DNA of 8,232 nt from JAICWY01 sp964531205 (lineage in GTDB: Bacteria > Vulcanimicrobiota > Vulcanimicrobiia > Vulcanimicrobiales > Vulcanimicrobiaceae): assembly GCA_964531205.1 (NCBI GenBank), contig CAZHGH010000120.1, positions 1-8,232 of the forward strand. The letters run 5' to 3'. Below the pieces are notes generated by a model. It was not told where the DNA came from. It worked only from the letters and a program-made list of their open reading frames with translations, and ran no database searches. Shown here piece after piece: positions 1-6,320 of the stretch. The position numbers were made by a program, and so were the translations under genes. The stretch's first letter is position 1; every line of letters starts with the position of its first letter.

Positions 1-9
1 TCTCACTAC

Positions 10-26
10 GGACCGCCCCGCGGTCC
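10..26 (+). promoter_or_regulatory. Small perfect hairpin upstream of the tiny ORF
   Basis: GGACCGC (10-16) pairs perfectly with GCGGTCC (20-26) around a CCC loop. The hairpin lies five bases before the ribosome binding site at 32-39. No T-run follows it directly, so it does not look like a standard terminator. It could be a 5' UTR structure that stabilises or modulates the message of the tiny ORF, or the end of an upstream unit cut by the window edge. The pairing is seen directly; the role is a guess. Confidence 0.4.
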
Positions 27-46
27 ACATCAAGAAAGGTGTTTTT

Positions 47-106
47 ATGAAACGCACACTTAGCATGCCACTGCTGAGCGAGGGCGCCAGCGCACTACCC
101 GGTTAA
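47..106 (+). CDS. Tiny ORF, 19-residue peptide of unknown function
   Basis: The ORF reads MKRTLSMPLLSEGASALPG and ends in TAA. A clear ribosome binding site, AAGAAAGG (32-39), lies seven bases before the ATG, better than the site of the regulator gene downstream. A strong terminator follows at 129-157, so hairpin, RBS, ORF and terminator form a self-contained unit of about 160 bases. The basic MKR start matches the starts of the protease lipoproteins at 4415, 6321 and 8215, but there is no full hydrophobic core and no lipobox Cys. The last eight residues (EGASALPG) loosely resemble the octapeptide repeat of the protein at 2808 (DSAQSLPG). It could be a real micropeptide, a leader peptide, a collapsed remnant of a protease gene start, or a chance ORF within a small RNA. 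I do not recognise a family. Confidence 0.4.
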   Translation: MKRTLSMPLLSEGASALPG

Positions 107-128
107 CAAAAACCAAACATTATGCGCC

Positions 129-157
129 GCGAGGGCCGAGGTCGGCCCTCGCTTTTT
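129..157 (+). terminator. Intrinsic terminator after the tiny ORF
   Basis: A perfect 10-bp stem, GCGAGGGCCG (129-138) with CGGCCCTCGC (143-152), closes a four-base AGGT loop and is followed by five T (153-157). It ends the upstream transcript 42 bases before the regulator gene, so that gene probably has its own promoter or leaderless start. The nine-base arms CGAGGGCCG/CGGCCCTCG are identical to those of the terminator at 8105-8138, though the loops differ. Confidence 0.88.
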
Positions 158-199
158 GAGCCGGGACGAAGCCGCGATCAGCGAATACTTGCGGCTTAA

Positions 200-2773
200 A
201 TGCTTTCCACGCGTCTAGCCCGACCGCGCATCAACGAGCGGCTTGAAAAGGCCGCGCGTTTTCCTGTGACACTTATCGTCGCACCGGCTGGATTTGGAAA
301 AAGCATCGCTCTTCGCGATTTTTTAGAGACGTCGCACGTCGATGCGGTGCGCTACGATGTAAGGCGCGAAGACGGAACTCTTCTCGCGTTTGTCCGCCGC
401 TTGAGCGAGACGCTAGCGCCTGTTGCGCCCGGCGCACTCGCTGCATTTCCTGCGATGCAGGAGCGCGTGCTTGCGGCCGGCGAGCCGGTCCGGCAACTCT
501 CCGATTGGTTTGCTGAGCACTTAAAAGAATGCAGGTGCACCATTGTCATTGACGACCTGCACTATGCATCCACGGACCCGGCATCAATCGCCCTGTTAGC
601 GGACCTTATAGAGCGCACGACAGATCGTATCCGTTGGATCATCGCGGCGCGAAGCGACGTGGGGCTTCCCGTTGCAACGTGGATCGCCTACGGCCGCATG
701 GATTATCCGATTGGCGAAGATGATTTGCGGTTCACGACTGACGAAGCGCTTGTCACCGCCAATGAAACGGCCGGCGATATCGATTCGCAGGAAGTCGAAG
801 CACTGCGCCAGTTGACTGAAGGGTGGCCAGTCGCGCTCGCGATTGCTATTCGAACGCGCACGCATTCCGCCGACCTGCGCACCGCAGCGTTCGGAACCCG
901 TGAAATGGTGTACCGCTACTTGGCGGAACAAGTTTTTACGGGACTCACGATATCTCAGCGCGGCTTCGTTCTGGCAACTTCGGTATTCTCGGCGTTTGAC
1001 AGCAGCATAGCTGCGGCGCTCGGCGCTAATACTCAATTTCTAAATGAAATTCGCGCTAGACTCACGTTTCTCAACGAAGTGTCGCCCGGCGAGTACCGCT
1101 ATCACGACCTTTTTCGCGATTTTCTCGAAACGGAACTTCGCCGCTCCGGCGAACGGGAGTGGCTGGGCGCGCTTTGCAATGGCGCTTCGCTCTTAGAACA
1201 GCGCGGAGACTATTCCGGTGCGCTTGTTCTTTATACAAAGGCGCACGCGGCCGATGAAATCCTCCGTATCGTTGAACGCCATGGCTTTGCACTTTTCGAA
1301 GAGGGCGCGAGCGAGCTTCTTTGGTCAGCGCTATCCGTCTTGCCGGAGAAGCAACGGCAGAGCAACGCCAGCGTCTTAGCGCAGACGGCAATGATCCATG
1401 CCGGCCGTGGACATTTTGAAATAGCAGAGCGCGAGTTTCTTCGAGCGATTGAAGAAGCCGACGATATCTCGCTGCGTCTTTCTCTGGTTCACCGGTACGC
1501 CATCGAACTGGTTCGAAATGGACGAGACTGCGTCGCGTTTTTGCAGCCGTATGCAAACGATGCGTCGCTCACCGTAGAGGAACGTATACCGCTTCTTGGA
1601 ACGCTGGCAACAGGATACGTTACCGAGAACCGCATTGCCGATGCAGTTTCCACGATTGAAACGGCGCTCGCTGCGGTACACGCCGACACCGATGATTACA
1701 CGCGCGCACGCCTATTTCAGCAAGCGGCGCACGTTTTTCAAAGAGCAGGAGTGAAAGATCGCGCATGGAGTTACGCACGCCTTGCCGTTGACTTCGCAGT
1801 GACGCGGAATCTTTACGAGCTGGCTGCACGCGGTTACAGCGTTTTATATAACATCAAATATGATGAAGAGGACCCAGCTGCTACACTAGCTATCGTTCAG
1901 CAGATGAGTGAGTGCGGGAGAAAAGGCGCAAGCAGCCAGATACGGTTGTACAGCCTACTCGCAAGCTACGATCTCTTAGCAGAATTGGGTGACGAAGCCG
2001 CGCTTGAAGGTTTGGATGTCGATCTGCAAGAGAACCAAGCCGCCTTACCCGATACACGCCTCACGTCTTTATTGCCGGCACTCGCGTTGCGTGCTGCTTG
2101 GAATCGCGATTTCATGCACGCATATGAGCTCTTAGCAGGCACAGCAGAGCAACAAACCGACGCTGAAAGGCAAGCCCTGCGCGGTGCTGAAACAGCTCTC
2201 TATGCTGCGGCTGCAAACTTACATGACGAAGCCGAAGCAGCTACGCGGTTTGCCGATACCGCCCTTCAGGCGTCCGCGCCCGTGAGCCGACGTGCGATCC
2301 GCGCGAGGCTGCTCATGGCACTTGCCGATATGGTACGGGGGCGATCCACAGCGGCTCATAAACGGCTCTCGGAGGTCGAGCACATGCTCAAACCAGGCAT
2401 GCAGAGACTTCGCGCGCTTTGTGCTGCTGCACGTGCCGCTTATCGCGTCCAACTGGAGCAAACGGACGTTCAGACTTTCGTTCAGGCTACGAGCCAGCTG
2501 CGCGCCGTGCAATTCGGTGGATTGGCGCAGCTTCTTAGCGTTCTGCCGCTGGGAGCAATCTCGCAAGCAGCTTATGGATCGCTCACACCGGCCGAGCGTG
2601 ACGTTCTTCAGCTATTAGCGAGAGGCGCTAGCACCAAAGATGTGGCAAGCGCGACGGGTCGTAGCCCGCACACGGTCGACACACATATTCGCTCCATATG
2701 CCGCAAGTTAGGCTGCAGCGGAAGGCGCGAGGCCGTTGCGTTAGCAACCAGCCACGGCTGGGTACAAGCCTAG
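200..2773 (+). CDS. MalT-type LuxR transcriptional regulator with STAND ATPase
   Basis: This 857-residue cytoplasmic protein has the layout of the large ATP-dependent LuxR activators typified by MalT. The N-terminus carries the family's conserved RPR segment (residues 8-10), then a Walker A motif APAGFGKS (28-35) and a Walker B IVIDDLH (115-121). An AARSD element follows, as does the YRYHDLFRDFL segment typical of the end of the ATPase module near residue 300. The middle of about 450 residues is Ala/Leu-rich and helical, consistent with TPR-like repeats that bind an inducer. The C-terminus (795-857) is a complete LuxR/GerE helix-turn-helix: LTPAERDVLQLL, GRSPHTVDTHI and CRKLG are all present. 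An in-frame TAA sits immediately before the ATG, so this is the first possible start. I see no Shine-Dalgarno sequence, which suggests leaderless or weak initiation. It lies 34 bases upstream of a protease gene on the same strand and may regulate it and its neighbours; that is inference, and the inducer is unknown. Confidence 0.93.
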   Translation: MLSTRLARPRINERLEKAARFPVTLIVAPAGFGKSIALRDFLETSHVDAVRYDVRREDGTLLAFVRRLSETLAPVAPGALAAFPAMQERVLAAGEPVRQLSDWFAEHLKECRCTIVIDDLHYASTDPASIALLADLIERTTDRIRWIIAARSDVGLPVATWIAYGRMDYPIGEDDLRFTTDEALVTANETAGDIDSQEVEALRQLTEGWPVALAIAIRTRTHSADLRTAAFGTREMVYRYLAEQVFTGLTISQRGFVLATSVFSAFDSSIAAALGANTQFLNEIRARLTFLNEVSPGEYRYHDLFRDFLETELRRSGEREWLGALCNGASLLEQRGDYSGALVLYTKAHAADEILRIVERHGFALFEEGASELLWSALSVLPEKQRQSNASVLAQTAMIHAGRGHFEIAEREFLRAIEEADDISLRLSLVHRYAIELVRNGRDCVAFLQPYANDASLTVEERIPLLGTLATGYVTENRIADAVSTIETALAAVHADTDDYTRARLFQQAAHVFQRAGVKDRAWSYARLAVDFAVTRNLYELAARGYSVLYNIKYDEEDPAATLAIVQQMSECGRKGASSQIRLYSLLASYDLLAELGDEAALEGLDVDLQENQAALPDTRLTSLLPALALRAAWNRDFMHAYELLAGTAEQQTDAERQALRGAETALYAAAANLHDEAEAATRFADTALQASAPVSRRAIRARLLMALADMVRGRSTAAHKRLSEVEHMLKPGMQRLRALCAAARAAYRVQLEQTDVQTFVQATSQLRAVQFGGLAQLLSVLPLGAISQAAYGSLTPAERDVLQLLARGASTKDVASATGRSPHTVDTHIRSICRKLGCSGRREAVALATSHGWVQA

Positions 2774-2792
2774 CGCGTTTTAGGCCCTTACC

Positions 2793-2798
2793 GGGAGG
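2793..2798 (+). promoter_or_regulatory. Ribosome binding site that fixes a TTG start
   Basis: GGGAGG lies nine bases before the TTG at 2808. No ATG or GTG occurs in frame between the preceding in-frame stop and the signal peptide. The next in-frame ATG is codon 27, beyond the lipobox Cys. The RBS and the complete signal peptide together support TTG as the start of the S53 gene. Confidence 0.75.
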
Positions 2799-2807
2799 CT
2801 TACGTTT

Positions 2808-3998
2808 TTGAGCATACTGCGACTGCTGCCGACACTTGCGCTGTTAGTTGTGTTCGTCGCGTGCGCAGGCCCTAATAATGGGGCTATGCCCGCCGGTGGA
2901 ACGCCAAACGGCGCGCCGGTCCTGCCGCAAGACAGCGCTCAAAGCCTACCTGGCGACAGCGCGCATAGCCTCCCCGGGGACAGTGCACAAAGCCTTCCCG
3001 GCGCACAGCTGGCATGCAGCGGAATCTTTGAAGCCGGCCAAGCGCACTGCACGATCGCGATCAATATCACGCTTCCACCGATCAGCGACGCCACCACACC
3101 TTCAAACTTAATTCCCGGCTTGCATCCCTCTGACTTATGGAACCGCTATGCGCTACCATCCGCGAATGCGGGTGGAACCGTAGCCATCGTTGATGCTTAC
3201 GACGATCCATCCGCGGAAGCAGACCTCGCCACTTATCGCACCGCGTTCGGTTTGCCGGCATGCACATCGCTGAATGCATGCTTCCGCAAAGTGAATCAAC
3301 AGGGTGCGGCAAGCACGTATCCAGTGCCAAATGCGGCTTGGGATCAAGAGATCTCGCTCGATCTCGATATGGTTTCGGCCGTTTGCCCGAACTGTAAGAT
3401 TTTGCTGGTGGAAGCAAACTCGCCATCGTTTGACGATCTTGGCGCCGCCGTCGACACTGCCGCCGCTTTGGGTGCAAGGGCGATCAGCAACAGTTATTAC
3501 GGAGCGGAGTGGTCGGGAGAGACCGCTTACGATAAGTACTACAAACACGCAGGCATCGCGATCACAGTGAGCTCCGGCGACGAGGTTAGCCCGTTTTATC
3601 CCGCTGCCTCGCCATACGTTACATCCGTCGGCGGGACAACAATTTCGAACGGTGTGGAGAGCGCGTGGCAGTACGGCGGCCGCGGATGCAGTTTGTATGA
3701 AGCGAAACCCAATTGGCAAGGGAATACCGGGTGCCACACGCGTTCAGCGGTTGACGTAGCCGCGGTTGGAGATCCGCAAACCGGCGTCGCGATGTACGAT
3801 TCAACCGCCGGCGGATGGCTCGTTGCAGGCGGAACAAGCGTGGGCGCGCCGATCGTCGCGGCAGCGTACGCTCTTTCGGGCAATCCGCAAGGCCCCGCGT
3901 TTTCATACGATCACGCGAGCGCTTTCAACGATATCCCGCCGAGCGGCTACGATCTCGCGACGGGCTTGGGAACCCCGAAGGGAGTCTCCGGGCTCTAA
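2808..3998 (+). CDS. Short S53 (sedolisin-like) peptidase, lipoprotein, no prodomain
   Basis: This 396-residue protein begins at TTG with a signal peptide (MSILRLLPTLALLVVFVAC); Cys19 is the likely lipidation site, with lipobox FVAC. A Pro/Gly/Ser-rich tether follows, including three tandem octapeptides at residues 42-65. The peptidase domain runs from about residue 103. The S53 catalytic residues are present: Glu181 and Asp185 in EISLDLD, the oxyanion Asp258 in SSGD, and the nucleophile Ser344 in GGTS. Eight Cys after the lipobox (70, 81, 152, 158, 193, 196, 294, 309) suggest disulfides in an exported protein. There is no Pro-kumamolisin domain. From memory, the sequence resembles prodomain-less S53 enzymes of actinomycetes more than the two long paralogs downstream. 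The C-terminal calcium region reads FNDIPPSGYDLATGLG; the Gly-rich loop between Asp-Ile and Tyr-Asp in the paralogs is missing, so calcium binding may be weakened. It may be co-transcribed with the LuxR gene 34 bases upstream. Confidence 0.9.
   Translation: MSILRLLPTLALLVVFVACAGPNNGAMPAGGTPNGAPVLPQDSAQSLPGDSAHSLPGDSAQSLPGAQLACSGIFEAGQAHCTIAINITLPPISDATTPSNLIPGLHPSDLWNRYALPSANAGGTVAIVDAYDDPSAEADLATYRTAFGLPACTSLNACFRKVNQQGAASTYPVPNAAWDQEISLDLDMVSAVCPNCKILLVEANSPSFDDLGAAVDTAAALGARAISNSYYGAEWSGETAYDKYYKHAGIAITVSSGDEVSPFYPAASPYVTSVGGTTISNGVESAWQYGGRGCSLYEAKPNWQGNTGCHTRSAVDVAAVGDPQTGVAMYDSTAGGWLVAGGTSVGAPIVAAAYALSGNPQGPAFSYDHASAFNDIPPSGYDLATGLGTPKGVSGL
2931..3002 (+). repeat. Three tandem 24-bp units encoding DSA(Q/H)SLPG octapeptides
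   Basis: Three in-frame 24-base units encode DSAQSLPG, DSAHSLPG and DSAQSLPG just after the lipidated Cys of the S53 protein. The DNA copies differ mainly at synonymous positions while the peptide is nearly invariant, so selection has kept the peptide or the expansion is old. The likely role is a flexible tether between membrane anchor and enzyme. It could also be a cleavage or binding repeat. Confidence 0.9.
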
Positions 3999-4303
3999 GC
4001 GCTCTTGCGCGATGCTCCGAGCGCTTGTTCCACTGACTCGTAAATCGGGAACAGCCCGTCGAGTCCGGTTGCGGAAAGCAATCTCCGCACGAATGCGGAT
4101 TTCACAGCAAGCGAGGCGCGCGGCATGCCGCTGCCTTCACGATGCTTGTGCGCGACGACGAGCGCGCAAATCAGCGTGCTGGTGACGTACTTGGCCGACG
4201 TCAAGTCCAGCACGACTTCGCGTTCGAAGTAAGCCGGCTCGAGACGGCTTCGCAGCTCGTCGCGCCGGTAGATGTCCCATTCACCCGCTAGCGATATGAC
4301 CAT
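3995..4303 (-). CDS. Stand-alone STAS-domain protein (anti-sigma factor antagonist-like)
   Basis: This 102-residue protein is a single STAS domain of the SpoIIAA/RsbV type, which normally binds an anti-sigma kinase in the cytoplasm. GEWDIYRRDELRSRL (7-21) matches the family's GELD segment and helix 1, and VVLDLTSAKYVTSTLICAL (30-48) matches the central strand and phosphorylation loop. The usual D-S-S/T-G loop is altered to T41-S42-T43-L44: the acidic residue and Gly are gone but a Ser/Thr remains. No anti-sigma kinase or phosphatase is in the window. The only AUG start leaves out the usual first beta strand. The frame stays open 14 codons further upstream, encoding ARYDDGA just before the Met, which looks like that strand, but contains no ATG, GTG or TTG. 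A GGAG lies only two bases before the ATG, too close to be ideal. Its TAG stop overlaps the stop of the convergent S53 gene. Confidence 0.85.
   Translation of the reverse strand: MVISLAGEWDIYRRDELRSRLEPAYFEREVVLDLTSAKYVTSTLICALVVAHKHREGSGMPRASLAVKSAFVRRLLSATGLDGLFPIYESVEQALGASRKSA
3997..4026. terminator. Inverted repeat at the convergent gene ends, possible weak terminator
   Basis: AAGCGCTC (3997-4004) pairs perfectly with GAGCGCTT (4019-4026) across a 14-base loop. It starts inside the S53 stop codon and covers the 3' end of the STAS gene. Neither side has a clear T-run, so it is at best a weak terminator or a 3' stabilising hairpin. It is the only candidate separating these two converging transcripts. 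Confidence 0.35.
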
Positions 4304-4341
4304 GGCTCCGTCATCGTAGCGCGCGATACCGGGCGGCCGCC

Positions 4342-4402
4342 CTACTCAAATCACGGTATGTCGCCGAGCGTGCGCCCTCGCGTACCGTGAGAAGCGAGGA
4401 GG
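4342..4402 (+). promoter_or_regulatory. Conserved multi-block promoter of the protease operon
   Basis: Upstream of the gene at 4415 are CTACTC (4342-4347), CGGTATGTCG (4354-4363), CGTA (4381-4384) and GAGGAGG (4396-4402). The same blocks with the same gaps of 6, 17 and 11 bases stand before the gene at 8215. Bases between the blocks barely agree, so block conservation implies function. CGGTATGTCG would sit at about -35 and CGTA at -10 for a start near 4391. CGTA is reminiscent of ECF-sigma -10 elements. CTACTC could be an activator or upstream site. GAGGAGG is the ribosome binding region, with 12 bases to the ATG. The assignment to promoter elements is inference. Confidence 0.7.
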
Positions 4403-4414
4403 GAGTCTTCGTCC

Positions 4415-6310
4415 ATGAAAAGATTCGTTGCCGCGGCGGTAGCCGTCGGCATTTTTACAGCGTCGTGTTCAGGACACGGCGGCTCGGCATTACCGAGCGC
4501 CCCAGGCGGCACCGGTACTGCCAGCGCCTTCGGGATGCACGGGACGCGGGCGGCAAGCGCCGTCATCAGCGTACCGACCGGATTCGCTACAACGGCAACG
4601 CAAGCAATCTCGTTAACCGGCGTGACCGATAACGGCGAGCTGCCTGCCACGCAGACGCTGACCGTTCACGTTGCGCTGCAACTGCACAACGTCGATCAAC
4701 TCAAGCAATCCGTTGCAGCCGGACAGATCACATCGCGTGCGACGTTTATGAGCACGTATGCACCGACGGCGAGCGACGTTGCGTCGGTAAAGCAGTATCT
4801 CACCTCGCAAGGCTTTACCAGCGTCACAGCGCAGGCGAATAATATTCTCATCGACGCGACCGGCACGGTTGCGACGATTGAAAAAGCATTTAGTACGAAA
4901 CTGGAATCATATACGGACGCAGCCGGTAATGCCGTGTTTGCAAACACGCAGCCGGCGTTCGTTCCGCAAGCGCTTGCGGGAACCGTTATTGCCGTACTCG
5001 GCTTGAATAACGCGCAGATGCAAAAACCGAAGCCGAAGACGAACGGCCACGTCACCGCAACGCCGACGCCGTCTCCCACGCCGGTTCCGACTGTTGCGCC
5101 TACCGCAACCCCCGCACCCACGCCGACGCCAACGCCGGTGCCGACTCCGGATCAGTGCACGCAAGGCCTCAACGCCGAAGGCATTTGCCCGCGTTTCTAC
5201 GATCCGGCAAGCATCCAACTCGCGTATGACGCAGCAAATGCGCCGACTGCTGCAAACACCTCGGTCGCGATATTCACCGAAGGCGATCCGAGCCAAGCGA
5301 TCAGCGATTTCCGCTTGAACGAGCAGAAATACAACTTGCCGCAAGTGCCGGTGAACCTCATTCAAGTCGGTGCGCCGAACAGCGATACGTCCGGCAATGG
5401 AGAGTGGGTTCTCGACATGACGGCAGTGCAAGGCATGGCCGCCGTGGTCAAGCAGATCGATCTCTATGACATGCCGTCGATGAGCTTCGCGGATATGGCC
5501 GTTTCCTACAACAAATGGGTGATCGACAACAAAGATCGCATCGGTAACAGCTCGTTCGGCGGATGCGAAATCTTCCCGTATCAAGACGGCTCGATGCTCG
5601 CAGCCGATGAAATTCTCGTTGAAGCAGCATCGCAAGGACAAACGATGTTTGTTTCGACCGGCGACAACGGCGCGTATTGCACAGCTGTCGTTAATACAAA
5701 TGGCGCGCCCGGCGGCGTGCCGATGGTCGAGTATCCGGCTTCTTCGCCGTACGTTGTCGGCGTCGGTGGAACGGATCTCTTCAGCAACGCTGACGGCTCG
5801 TATTTGGGCGAGAACTCGTGGGAAGCGGGCGGCGGCGGTTTGAGTCAGTTCGAGTACTCGCCATACTGGGAATCGCCGACGCAGCCTGTAGGAACCACCG
5901 CCGTGGGATACAGTTATCGCGGCCTTCCCGACATTGCGATGGATGCGTCGATCGAGACCGGATATCTGGTCTATTCGTCAGCGCAAGCAACAAACGGCGG
6001 AAGCTGCACGCCGTGTATCACGGGCGGCACCAGCTTAGCGTCACCGCTAGCCGCAGGCGCATTCGCGCGCATGCAATCCGCACATGGTAATGCGCTTGGC
6101 TTCGGTGCGCCGCTCTTCTACCGCATTTACACGAACAATCCAAATTCGAGCGAAGCTAGTGCGGGACCGCCGCCAACCTCGCTCGTCGGCGGATTCCACG
6201 ACGTGCTATCGGGATCGAATGGCGCATACAGCGCGTTGCCGCGTTACGACTACACAACCGGTCTTGGCAGCTTCGACGTCGTGAAGACCAATGCGATTGT
6301 CGGACAATAG
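4415..6310 (+). CDS. Prokumamolisin-like S53 peptidase lipoprotein with Pro/Thr linker
   Basis: This 631-residue serine-carboxyl endopeptidase is exported and lipid-anchored: signal peptide MKRFVAAAVAVGIFTASC with Cys18 as the likely lipidated residue. Residues about 65-200 form a Pro-kumamolisin activation domain (LTVHVALQLHN; YAPTASDVASVKQYL; ending VIAVLGLNN), which inhibits the enzyme until low pH triggers removal. A Pro/Thr-rich linker (about 203-247) follows. The peptidase domain (about 257-631) carries Glu330 and Asp334 in GEWVLD, oxyanion Asp417 in STGD and nucleophile Ser540 in GGTSLASP. The C-terminal calcium site is complete: Asp596-Val597, the Gly-rich SGSNGAY loop and Asp612 in YDYTTGLG. 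The set is intact, so an active enzyme is expected. It is the first gene of an operon with the close paralog starting 10 bases after its stop. Confidence 0.95.
   Translation: MKRFVAAAVAVGIFTASCSGHGGSALPSAPGGTGTASAFGMHGTRAASAVISVPTGFATTATQAISLTGVTDNGELPATQTLTVHVALQLHNVDQLKQSVAAGQITSRATFMSTYAPTASDVASVKQYLTSQGFTSVTAQANNILIDATGTVATIEKAFSTKLESYTDAAGNAVFANTQPAFVPQALAGTVIAVLGLNNAQMQKPKPKTNGHVTATPTPSPTPVPTVAPTATPAPTPTPTPVPTPDQCTQGLNAEGICPRFYDPASIQLAYDAANAPTAANTSVAIFTEGDPSQAISDFRLNEQKYNLPQVPVNLIQVGAPNSDTSGNGEWVLDMTAVQGMAAVVKQIDLYDMPSMSFADMAVSYNKWVIDNKDRIGNSSFGGCEIFPYQDGSMLAADEILVEAASQGQTMFVSTGDNGAYCTAVVNTNGAPGGVPMVEYPASSPYVVGVGGTDLFSNADGSYLGENSWEAGGGGLSQFEYSPYWESPTQPVGTTAVGYSYRGLPDIAMDASIETGYLVYSSAQATNGGSCTPCITGGTSLASPLAAGAFARMQSAHGNALGFGAPLFYRIYTNNPNSSEASAGPPPTSLVGGFHDVLSGSNGAYSALPRYDYTTGLGSFDVVKTNAIVGQ
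5060..5149 (+). repeat. Low-complexity Pro/Thr dipeptide repeat (linker of the S53 peptidase)
   Basis: This stretch encodes alternating Thr-Pro, with some Val-Pro, Ala-Pro and Ser-Pro (residues 216-245), preceded by KPKPK. It lies exactly between prodomain and catalytic domain. The paralog downstream has only a short segment there (about ASGPTACFPTDP). Such tracts are extended, flexible or glycosylated linkers. A KPKPK head may be a cleavage site. The DNA is GC-rich and repetitive enough to vary in length by slippage. Confidence 0.85.
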
Positions 6311-6320
6311 TGGAGGAACG

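Noticed and set aside
596..1036. 146-residue minus-strand ORF inside the regulator gene, with others at 1071-1556 and 3153-3737
   Set aside because: All are antisense to genes with clear domain motifs, are Arg-rich and lack domain signatures. They are expected shadows in GC-rich coding DNA.
2768..2785. GCCTA...TAGGC inverted repeat at the regulator stop codon as a terminator
   Set aside because: The stem is only five base pairs with an eight-base loop and no T-run, and the next gene is 34 bases away on the same strand.
4387..4632. 81-residue plus-strand ORF overlapping the start of the protease at 4415
   Set aside because: It is out of frame with the lipoprotein signal peptide, has an Arg-rich composition and starts inside the promoter/RBS region.
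4907..5641. 244-residue minus-strand ORF
   Set aside because: It lies wholly inside the S53 gene at 4415. Its Arg/His-rich sequence comes from the complement of the Pro/Thr linker and catalytic domain, and no family features are visible.
6291..6320. Upstream ATG giving ten extra residues (MRLSDNSGGT) to the second operon protease
   Set aside because: It overlaps the preceding gene, has no ribosome binding site and would spoil the signal peptide. The ATG at 6321 has GGAGG and aligns with the paralog.
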